A DNA stretch of 64,000 nucleotides from JBGPEQ01 sp050180895 (GTDB taxonomy: Bacteria; Pseudomonadota; Alphaproteobacteria; Dongiales; Dongiaceae), in the NCBI GenBank assembly GCA_050180895.1, contig JBFXDS010000015.1:1-64000 (forward strand), written 5' to 3'. Shown here one piece after another: positions 16,218 to 26,000 of this stretch; positions within the stretch are counted from its first letter, which is position 1; each line of letters opens with the position of its first letter. The translations under genes and the position numbers were made by a program. The notes under the pieces are model-generated. The model was given only the letters and a program-made list of their open reading frames with translations. It was not told where the DNA came from and searched no databases.

Positions 16218-18029
16218 ATGGGCAAGCTGCGGCGTCGTACCTGGGTCTGGCGCTTCGAGCGGCCGCCGGCCGAGATCTGGCCGCTCCTGGCGGATACCGC
16301 ACGCTTCAACGAGGCGGCCGCGCTGCCCAAGCACGACATCGAGGAAATCCCGCAGGCCGATGGCTCCGTTCTCTTCCTCGGTTCGCTGAAACGAGGGCCG
16401 TTCACGCTGCGCTGGCGCGAGAAGCCGGTGAACTGGATCCACGGCCAGTGGTTCGAGCATTGCCGCGCGTTCCGCAACGGCCCGTTCCGGTCGCTGTGCG
16501 CAACCTTCGAACTATCGCCGGACGGTACCGGCAGCTGCGGCGTCTACAGTTTGACGGTCGAGCCGGCCAATCTGCTGGGCACGGCCATCCTCGCCGGCGG
16601 GTTCTTCGCCAACGCCGGCCGCACCTTCGCCCGGCTCGCGGCCGACGCCGACCGCTTCGCCGCGGACCTGCGGGCCGAGCCGTTCGATCACCCGGTGCCG
16701 CCGGTGCGTCCCGAGACGACCCGCCGCGTCGATGCAATGGTCGCGGCGATCGAGGCGACGCCGAACGGCCATCGCCTGGCCCGCCGGCTCGCCGATTTCA
16801 TTTTCATGGCCCAGGAGGTCGACCTCTGGCAGATCCGGCCGCTGAAGCTGGCCCGCGAATGGCGGCTGGAGATGCGCGCCGTGGTCGAGCTGTGCCTGCA
16901 GGCGGTGAAGAGCGGACTGCTCGAGCTGCGCTGGGACCTGCTCTGTCCCCGCTGCCGCGTGGCGAAGGCCTCAGCCGCGGCGCTCGACCGGCTGCCGGCC
17001 GGCGCCCATTGCTCGACCTGCAACATCGACTACGGGCGCGACTTCTCCCGCAACGTCGAGGCCAGCTTCCGGCCGACGGCGGCGGTGCGGCCGATCGCCG
17101 GCGGCCAGTATTGCCTGTTCGGGCCGATGTCGACGCCGCACATCAAGGCCCATGTCACGCTCGAGGCCGGCCAGTCGCGGGACGTGGCGGCGGAGCTGCC
17201 GCCCGGCGACTACCGCCTGCGCACGCTGGAGCCGGGCCCGGAGCGGACCGTCGCCTGGGAGCAGGGCGGCTTCCCGGAGGTGATCGTTGGTCCCGACGAA
17301 ATCGCGGCCGGCCCGCCGGCGCCGGATCGGATGCTGCGCCTGACCAACCGCAGTCGCCGGCCGTTGACGCTCATCGTGGAGGAGCGCGCCTGGGTCAAGG
17401 ACGCGCTGACCGCCGACCGCATCACCGCGCTGCAGGCGTTCCGCGACCTGTTCGCCAGCGAGACGCTGCGGCCGGGCGACGATGTCGGCATCGGCGAGAT
17501 CACCTTGATGTTCACCGACCTCAAGGGATCGACGGCGTTCTACGAGCGCGTCGGCGACGCCAGGGCCTACCATCTCGTGCGCGACCACTTCGCCTTCCTC
17601 GCCGCGCGCATCCGCGAACAGGACGGCGCCATCGTCAAGACCATCGGCGATGCCGTCATGGCCGCCTTCGCCGATCCCGGCCAGGCGATCCGCGCGGCGC
17701 TGTCGATCCAGGACAAGGTCGCCGAGTTCAACGCCGGCAACGGCGGCGAGGCGATCGTCATCAAGCTGGGCCTGCACAAGGGCCCGTGCATCGCCGTCAC
17801 GCTGAACGAGCGGCTCGACTATTTCGGGTCGACGGTGAATCTCGCGGCCCGCCTGCAGGCGCAGAGCGTCGGCGGCGACATCGTCCTGTCCCGGGCGCTG
17901 GCCGAAGACCCGGCCGTGGCGGCCGCCCTGCACGGGCGCGCCCGGCGCGACGAGGTCGCGCCGGTCAAGGGTTTCGAACAGCCGGTGTCCTTCCTTCGCG
18001 TCGTCGGCGCGCCTCCGCCCGGTCGCTGA
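16218..18029 (+). CDS. SRPBCC - zinc-ribbon - class III adenylate cyclase fusion
   Basis: 603 residues, no membrane segments. Residues about 1-160 resemble an SRPBCC/START-like ligand-binding fold (R-P-P-A-E-I-W-P-L-L-A-D near the start). Residues about 170-400 resemble the DUF5939-type region of other cyclases and carry a zinc-ribbon pattern, C243-x2-C246 and C265-x2-C268. Residues 425-590 are the cyclase: metal aspartates D434 (F-T-D-L-K-G-S) and D478 (T-I-G-D-A-V-M), adenine-selecting K474 and D534, and transition-state N541 and R545. All residues needed for cAMP synthesis are present, so it is predicted active, probably controlled by a small molecule bound at the N-terminus. Confidence 0.85.
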   Translation: MGKLRRRTWVWRFERPPAEIWPLLADTARFNEAAALPKHDIEEIPQADGSVLFLGSLKRGPFTLRWREKPVNWIHGQWFEHCRAFRNGPFRSLCATFELSPDGTGSCGVYSLTVEPANLLGTAILAGGFFANAGRTFARLAADADRFAADLRAEPFDHPVPPVRPETTRRVDAMVAAIEATPNGHRLARRLADFIFMAQEVDLWQIRPLKLAREWRLEMRAVVELCLQAVKSGLLELRWDLLCPRCRVAKASAAALDRLPAGAHCSTCNIDYGRDFSRNVEASFRPTAAVRPIAGGQYCLFGPMSTPHIKAHVTLEAGQSRDVAAELPPGDYRLRTLEPGPERTVAWEQGGFPEVIVGPDEIAAGPPAPDRMLRLTNRSRRPLTLIVEERAWVKDALTADRITALQAFRDLFASETLRPGDDVGIGEITLMFTDLKGSTAFYERVGDARAYHLVRDHFAFLAARIREQDGAIVKTIGDAVMAAFADPGQAIRAALSIQDKVAEFNAGNGGEAIVIKLGLHKGPCIAVTLNERLDYFGSTVNLAARLQAQSVGGDIVLSRALAEDPAVAAALHGRARRDEVAPVKGFEQPVSFLRVVGAPPPGR

Positions 18030-18076
18030 CGGCGTCGCCGCTGAGTCATTCACGGAGGAGAATCGGATGGGCAACC

Positions 18077-18144
18077 TGCGTCCTTCGGGATTTTCTTCGT
18101 GCCACCAAGATTTTCCCTCATCCTGAGCCTGTCGAAGGACGCAG
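18077..18144. repeat. Dispersed inverted repeat, CCTTCGACAAGCTCAGGATG family
   Basis: Right arm complete (CCTCATCCTGAGCCTGTCG and onward), left arm shortened to TGCGTCCTTCG. Between them lies the T-rich middle typical of the family. Full copies are at 39716-39800, 41612-41696 and 49208-49291; a partial one is at about 30581-30630. Confidence 0.7.
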
Positions 18145-18189
18145 GATGGTCCTGCAGAGATTGTGAATGCCATAGCGGCGCGGCGGGGA

Positions 18190-18636
18190 TCACTGGCCGC
18201 CGGCTTCGCTCTCGCCGACGCGCTGCTCCAGGGCCTCCACGGCCTTCCGATACTGTGCCTGGGCTTCGGCGCAGCGTTCGACCGACGGAATCGGGACGAT
18301 GTAGGCGACGAAGGCGCCGACATCGGCGGCGAGCTCCTCGCCGAACGACGGCGGCGCCGTCATGTACGCGGCAATCGGCGCATAGATGGTCTCGCAGGCG
18401 GCGCGTTTCGCGTCCTCGGCATCGTACATCTCCGTCGTCAGGTCGGGTGCGGCGGTTTCGCCAGCGTCGGCCACCCTGTCGGCTCTGGCGACGAGCAGGC
18501 TGTCGCGCGCGAGCAGCAATTCGACGTCGGTCCCGCAGGCAAGCAGCGGAAGGCACAGGGCCATGGCCGCCGCCGCGCGGCACCGGCGCGAGGAGCGAAA
18601 CGAATCTGTCGAATGCGGTGCGCGAAAGTATCTCAC
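18190..18636 (-). CDS. Predicted lipoprotein, paralogue of the upstream gene
   Basis: 148 residues from a GTG start at 18636. A basic stretch (R-R-C-R) and hydrophobic run end in the lipobox L-L-A-C, so the mature protein would begin C-G-T-D-V and be lipid-anchored, probably in the outer membrane. The rest is helical. It shares with the next lipoprotein (18829-19272) the start C-G-T-[DN]-V-x-x-L-L-A, the block Y-D-A-E-D-x-K-x-x-A-C, and I-P-x-x-x-V-E-R-C-A, so the two arose by tandem duplication. Two paired cysteines per mature chain could form a disulfide. No known family recognised. The start is uncertain; an ATG 96 bases upstream is also in frame. Confidence 0.6.
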   Translation of the reverse strand: MRYFRAPHSTDSFRSSRRCRAAAAMALCLPLLACGTDVELLLARDSLLVARADRVADAGETAAPDLTTEMYDAEDAKRAACETIYAPIAAYMTAPPSFGEELAADVGAFVAYIVPIPSVERCAEAQAQYRKAVEALEQRVGESEAGGQ

Positions 18637-18828
18637 GGCCGGGCTCCAGTGCGAGCCGCAACTCTCCCGCATTCGTCGTGCCGATGGTATGGGGACATCC
18701 GCGGGTCGACGCCGCAAGTCTACTATCAAATTCGGCCGCTCGTGACGAAAAGCCGGGGGGCTCGCCATGGCCCGTGCGGCCGGGACTATCGGATTCTGGC
18801 GGATGGGCGCCGGTGCCGTCGCGTGGCG

Positions 18829-19272
18829 TCAGCTGCTGCCGTCGGGCTCCGTCTCCGGGGCGCGGGCGAGGACGCCGAGCTCGATCAGTTGGCGTTCGAG
18901 CCGGGCGATGGAGGTGCGATAGGCATCGAGCGAATCGGCGCAGCGCTCGACCGTGCCGACCGGAATCATCAGCACGACGACCGACGACAGATCGGAGACG
19001 AACTGCTCGGCGAAGGTCGGCTCGCGCTGCATCCGGTCGACCGTCGCTTCGGTCAGGAACCGGCAGGCCTCCAGCTTGTCGTCTTCGGCGTCGTAGACGG
19101 CCTGTTCGATGCCGGTGCCCAGCGCCTCGGCCGTCGTTGCCAGCCGGTCGGCCTCGGGCGTCAGCCGGCTTTCCTCCGCCAGCAGCCACTGCACATTGGT
19201 GCCGCAGCCCGCCAGCGGGGCGCACAGCGGCAGCAGGGCAAGGGCATGAAGGACGGTCCGCAAGGATCCCAC
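18829..19272 (-). CDS. Predicted lipoprotein, tandem paralogue
   Basis: 147 residues with a clean lipoprotein signal: short basic N-terminus, hydrophobic L-A-L-L-P-L-C-A-P, lipobox L-A-G-C. The mature part matches the downstream lipoprotein along its full length, with conserved V-Y-D-A-E-D-D-K-x-E-A-C and V-E-R-C-A-D, cysteines in the same places. I do not recognise the family. It is first in a two-gene unit on the minus strand; 192 bases separate the pair. A CRP-like palindrome lies about 72 bases upstream. Confidence 0.72.
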   Translation of the reverse strand: MGSLRTVLHALALLPLCAPLAGCGTNVQWLLAEESRLTPEADRLATTAEALGTGIEQAVYDAEDDKLEACRFLTEATVDRMQREPTFAEQFVSDLSSVVVLMIPVGTVERCADSLDAYRTSIARLERQLIELGVLARAPETEPDGSS

Positions 19273-19343
19273 GCGCGATTGGAGCCGGTCCGGTTTCCGG
19301 CACCGGATTCAACCTCAGATACCGTAAAGGGCCGGTAAACGGC

Positions 19344-19359
19344 TGTGACCGCGGTCACG
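19344..19359. promoter_or_regulatory. CRP-like palindrome TGTGACCGCGGTCACG
   Basis: TGTGA-N6-TCACG matches the CRP consensus TGTGA-N6-TCACA at nine of ten fixed bases, and the inner 14 bases are a perfect palindrome. It lies between the divergent lipoprotein gene (start 19272) and the acyltransferase gene (start 19493). Binding by a cAMP receptor protein is inferred; a cyclase gene sits 1.3 kb away. Confidence 0.4.
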
Positions 19360-19492
19360 ATTCGGCAACCGCCGCGACCGTCAGGATCGCCGCAGATCTG
19401 GACGGAAATGTGGATCCAAAGCGACGCGCCGATGGCAAGGACGCGCTATTGCCCTCCACAAACCTGCAACATTCTTCGCGTAGACAGGGGGT

Positions 19493-20374
19493 GTGACAGG
19501 ACCGTTCGCAGCCGATGAGGCCCTCGATGGCGTTCTCCCCCGGGAGTCGCCGCCGCGTTTCACCTATGCCTCCGACGAGGTCGGCCGGGTCAGTCAGCAC
19601 ATCATCCGTCTCGTCGAGCGCTGCACCGGCCAGCCGCGGATCCGCCGGATGTACGAGGACTATGTCGAGCTGCAGCGTCCGCACCGGCTGTTCTGGCAAG
19701 ACGCCATTGCGGCGCTGGAGCTCGACCTCAGGCTGAACCGGGAACCGTCCGTCTGCGTGCCCGCGACCGGCCCGCTCGTCATCGTCGCCAACCACCCGTT
19801 CGGCGTCGTCGATGGCCTCGTCCTCGGCTGGATGATCGCGCAGGTCCGCAGCGACTTCCAGATCATGACGCACCGCATCCTGCATCAGGCGCTCGAAGTA
19901 CGGCCGCACGTCCTCCCGGTCGATTTCTCCGGCACGCCCGAGGCCACGGCCAACAATGTGCGCTCGCGTCGTCAGGCGCGCGATCTCCTCGACCGGGGCG
20001 GGGCGCTCATCGTCTTCCCGGCCGGCGGCGTCGCCGCTGCTGCGAGCTTCACCGGCCCGGCGGTCGAGCGGCCCTGGGGCACCCTGGCCGCCAAGCTGGT
20101 GCTCGCCACCGGCGCCGCCGCGCTACCCGTTTTCTTCGGCGGCCAGAACAGCCGGCTCTTCCAGATCGCCGCTCAAATTCACCAGACGCTGAGATACGCG
20201 CTCCTGTTCCACGAGGTGCGCAACAAGATCGGCGCCCGGCTTGCTGTTACCATCGGCGACGTCATCGCCAACGAGCGGTTGCGTGCACTGCCCGACCATC
20301 GGGCGGCGACGGAATTCCTGTGGCAGTCGACGCATGCGCTGGCGGTCGATCCGACGGCCGGCGATCGCCGATGA
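19493..20374 (+). CDS. Lysophospholipid acyltransferase-family protein
   Basis: 293 residues. The acyltransferase active-site block is V-A-N-H-P-F-G-V-V-D-G near residue 100, the N-H-P-[FY]-G-x-x-D-G form seen in the hemolysin/OlsA-like branch of the LPLAT superfamily. V-F-P-A-G-G-V near residue 177 is the second acyl-acceptor motif. Likely an inner-membrane-associated enzyme acylating a lysolipid or ornithine-type lipid. The acceptor is unknown. The start is a GTG at 19493 preceded by an AGGGGG purine run. The ATGA at its stop couples it to a small zinc-ribbon gene. Confidence 0.8.
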   Translation: MTGPFAADEALDGVLPRESPPRFTYASDEVGRVSQHIIRLVERCTGQPRIRRMYEDYVELQRPHRLFWQDAIAALELDLRLNREPSVCVPATGPLVIVANHPFGVVDGLVLGWMIAQVRSDFQIMTHRILHQALEVRPHVLPVDFSGTPEATANNVRSRRQARDLLDRGGALIVFPAGGVAAAASFTGPAVERPWGTLAAKLVLATGAAALPVFFGGQNSRLFQIAAQIHQTLRYALLFHEVRNKIGARLAVTIGDVIANERLRALPDHRAATEFLWQSTHALAVDPTAGDRR

Positions 20375-20712
20375 CCGATTCCGAGACGGCTGTCATCGCG
20401 CCGCAACGGGTCTGTGCTGTACTGCGTGGCGTCGGAGGAGTGCCGATGCGCCTGAACGGACCACTCGAACGCGTCTGCGGCCACTGCGGCAGCCGTGCAT
20501 TCCGGATCCCGGTCGGCAGCGGGGGATCGGTGCTGGCCTGTCGCTACTGCGGGAAGATAGCCCTGCTCGACGCATCCGACGGCGAAGCCAGCCCCGAGGC
20601 CGGCCGTGACGGCGCCTCCGTTGGTGCGTCGCCGCGCGCGATCCAGCCGTCGGGCGATGCCCTGAGCGGCATCCGCGGCTCGCGTCAGGCGTTTCCGGTC
20701 GGCGACCGCTAA
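20371..20712 (+). CDS. Small putative zinc-ribbon protein
   Basis: 113 residues from the ATG that overlaps the acyltransferase stop. Two C-x2-C pairs, C-G-H-C-G and C-R-Y-C-G-K, lie 18 residues apart, the spacing of a zinc ribbon. The C-terminal half is low-complexity and probably disordered. A second start at 20446 would keep both pairs. No homologous family recognised. Translation coupling to the acyltransferase and an intact frame are the main reasons to believe it; codon bias in such GC-rich DNA leaves open frames by chance. Confidence 0.45.
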   Translation: MTDSETAVIAPQRVCAVLRGVGGVPMRLNGPLERVCGHCGSRAFRIPVGSGGSVLACRYCGKIALLDASDGEASPEAGRDGASVGASPRAIQPSGDALSGIRGSRQAFPVGDR

Positions 20713-20826
20713 CCGCGTCTCACGTTCGGCCCACGACCCGCAAAACCAGGCGGCGTCTGCCTTGTCGCGGCACTCGGCGCCGCCGGCAGCGGCTGCGTCC
20801 GGCCTGCGCCGCCCCGGAGGGTGTCG

Positions 20827-20856
20827 TGGACGCGCGCCGTATGACTCCACTATACT
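20827..20856 (+). promoter_or_regulatory. Probable promoter of scpA
   Basis: TGGACG (20827-20832), an 18-base spacer, TATACT (20851-20856), about 30 bases before the GTG start. TATACT is the best -10 hexamer in this region. Confidence 0.5.
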
Positions 20857-20886
20857 GGTGGCGAATCAACGGGCTGAGGCACTTTG

Positions 20887-23040
<2,154 letters not shown>

Positions 23041-23049
23041 GACGGATCG

Positions 23050-26000
23050 ATGGTTCTTCTCACCAAGCCCCCCTCGTCGCGCTCGGTCATCGTGCCGGCT
23101 CTGGCGGTGGCGTGGCTCGTTGCGGTCGGCATCTACCTGCAGTGGCGCTTCGGTCTGGCGAACGTCTTCGCGCTCTCCCCCGGAGACCTCGGCGGCGTCA
23201 TCGCCGGCATCGTGGCACCGCTGGCCGTTCTTGGCGTCATCGTGATGCTGACGGGTTGGGGACGGGAGTCGCACGGCGCGCCGACTCTGGACCGCGTCGG
23301 CGGCTCCGCCGGCGTCGCGCTGGACCAGGCGGCGGCGGTGACGGCCGAGTTGCGCCGCCAGGCCGAAGCGCTGCGCGATTCTTCGACCGATGCGACCCGT
23401 GCCGTGGCGATGACCGGCCAATTCTACCGCCAGCACTCGAAGGAGGTCGCCGAGTCGGCGGCGCAACTGACCGCTGCCATCGAGCAGCTGAAGCAGGCGA
23501 TGACCGCGCAGGCCAAGGACATGTCCGACCTGTCGAAGGACCTCGCCGGCCAGCGTGCCGGCTTGGTCGAAGCCGCGCGCGCCGAGACCACGGCGCTGGC
23601 CGAGACGGTGACGGTCGCGGCGCAGGGCATCGCCAAGACCGTGCGGGCGCAGGGCGAGCAGCTTGCCGGCCTGGTCGAGCGGACGGTGGCGCAGGGGGCT
23701 GCCGCGCAGGCGGCCCTGCGCGATCATGCGGCGGCGCTCGATAGCGCCAGCCAGCGCAGCGCCGCCCGCGTCGCCGAATCGCTGCAGGGCCTGGCGGCGC
23801 ATATCGACGGCACTGCAGCCGCTGCGGCGGCGCGCGGCGATGCGCTGCGTGCGGAAACGACGAGGCAGGCGGATCTGTTGTCGACGGCGGCGTCCGCCGC
23901 GCTCGACCGCTTCAAGGCGGCGCTGCAGACCCTGGAAGCCGATATCGCAGGCGCCGTCGACGCCGTGACGATCCGCACCGATTCGCTCGATGCTGTCGTC
24001 AAGGACCAGGCGGAGACGCTGACGGCCGCGGCCGCCGCCGCGGCCGAACGGTTCGGCGACTCCCTGCGCGGCCTCGAAAGCAAGATGGCGACGGCGACCG
24101 AATCAGTGGCGGAGCAAGGTGCGTCGCTCCAGCAGGCGGTGCAGGTCCAGGCCGACGGCTTGGCCGTCGCCGCGACGGCGGCCGTCGCCCGGTTCAAGGC
24201 GGCGATGCGCAGCCTGGAGTCGGACATGACCGGCGCCGCCGACGCCGCCGCGGCCAAGAGCGCGTCGGTGCAGGATTCGATCCTGCTGCACGCCGATCAG
24301 CTGGCCGCCGCCGCTGCTGCGGCGACCGATCGCTTCAAGGAGAGCATCGCCGGGCTGGAAGGCGGCATCGGCGCGGCGGTGGACGCCGCCGCGGCCAACA
24401 GCGTCGCGGTGGAGCAGAACCTGCAGCAGGCGATGCGACGCCATGCCGAGGCGCTGACCGGCGCCGTGGCGGCGGGAGCGGAACGCGTCAACGAGGCGAT
24501 CGCCGGCATCCAGAGGGGCATGGGCGCGGCGGTCGAGGCGGCGGCGGTGCGCGGCGCGTCGGTCGAGGAGGCGCTGAACAAGGCGCTGCAGCAGCAGGCC
24601 GACCGCTTGGCGCTGACATCGGCTGCCGTGACCGACGGGTTCAGGTCCGCCGTCGCGGAGCTGCAGGGCGAGATCAATGCGACGGCCGAGGCGGCCGCGG
24701 CGAAGGGATCGTCGGTGCAGCAGGTCCTGCAACAAGCCATGCAGCAGCACGCCGAAGGCTTGACCGCAACGGCGGCCGGCGCGACGGAGCGCTTCGCCGC
24801 CGCAATCGCCGACATGAAGCGTGCCATCGACCAGGCCGTCGCGGCCGCCGCCGTCAAGGGCACCTCCGTGCAGGAGGCGCTCACGGGGGCGGTGCAGACC
24901 CATGCCGATGGCCTCACGGGCGCCGCCGCCGCGATCGTCGATCAGGTTCGCGACTCCATCGCCAAGCTGCAGGACTCGATGCTCGCGGCGATGGAATCCG
25001 CCGCCACCGGCAGCGCGTCGGTCCAGCAGGCGCTGCAACGTCAGTCCGAGGGGCTCGCGGGCAGCGCGACCACGATCATCGACCGCTTCAAGCAGGAGGT
25101 CGGCAGCCTGGAGGCGGGCATGGACGCGGCGGCGTCGGCCGCCGCGGCGCGCAGTGCCGCCGTGCAGGACTCGATCCTCCTGCATGCCGACGACCTGGCC
25201 GGTGCCGCGAAGTCGGCGGCCGACCGGTTCCGGGAGGCGGTCGACGAGCTGGCCGGCAGCATTGCCGCCGCGGTCGATACGGCGACGGCGCGGAACGAGT
25301 CGCTGCAGCAGGCGGTGACGAGCCAGGCCGACGGCCTGGACCGCGCGTCGCTGGCGGCCGCCGAGCGATTGAAGGCGGCCGCGCAGAACATCGAAAGCAG
25401 CCTGGCCGCCACATCGGCATCGGCGGCGGCACGGGTGGGATCGGTGGAGGAGGGCCTGCAGCGGCAGGCCGAGGGCCTCGCCGGGGCGGCCGCCGCCGCG
25501 GCCGCCCGCTTCGCCGACGTCGTCCAGGGCCTGGAGACGAGCATGACGGCTGCCGTCGACACCGCCGCCGACCAGGGCCGCTCGGTGCAGCAGGCCATGG
25601 AGCGGCATGGCGACGGTCTCGTCCAGGCGGCCGGCGTCGCCGCCGACCGGTTCAAGCGGACCATCGGCGATCTCGACAAGTCGCTGGTGGCGAGCCTCGA
25701 TCAGGCAAGTGCACGTACCGCGGCACTCGAGGCCGCGACGCGTGCCCAGGTCGAGACCACGCAGGCTGCCGCCGCCGCCGCCGCCGAGCAGCTGCGACAG
25801 GCGCTCGCGCGGCAGGCGGACGAGATCGCGGCGGTCGCCGGCGCGCTCGAAGGGCGGTTGGCAAGCCTGCCGGCCGCGGCCGGCCAGCAGGGCGATCGGA
25901 TGATCGCGGCGGCGACGGCGGCGGCGGAGCGTTTCAAGTCCGAATCGCAGGCCCATCTCCAGCAGTTTGCCGACATGTCGGACCGGCTGGCGGCGCAGGT

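Noticed and set aside
18099..19496. Overlapping open frames on the plus strand across the two lipoprotein genes
   Set aside because: Arginine-rich shadow translations. The minus-strand frames have lipoprotein signals and are paralogous to each other, which a shadow would not be.
23728..25749. Minisatellite or CRISPR-like DNA repeat
   Set aside because: The 141/153-bp units stay in frame, vary at silent sites and encode conserved residues, so they are protein repeats.
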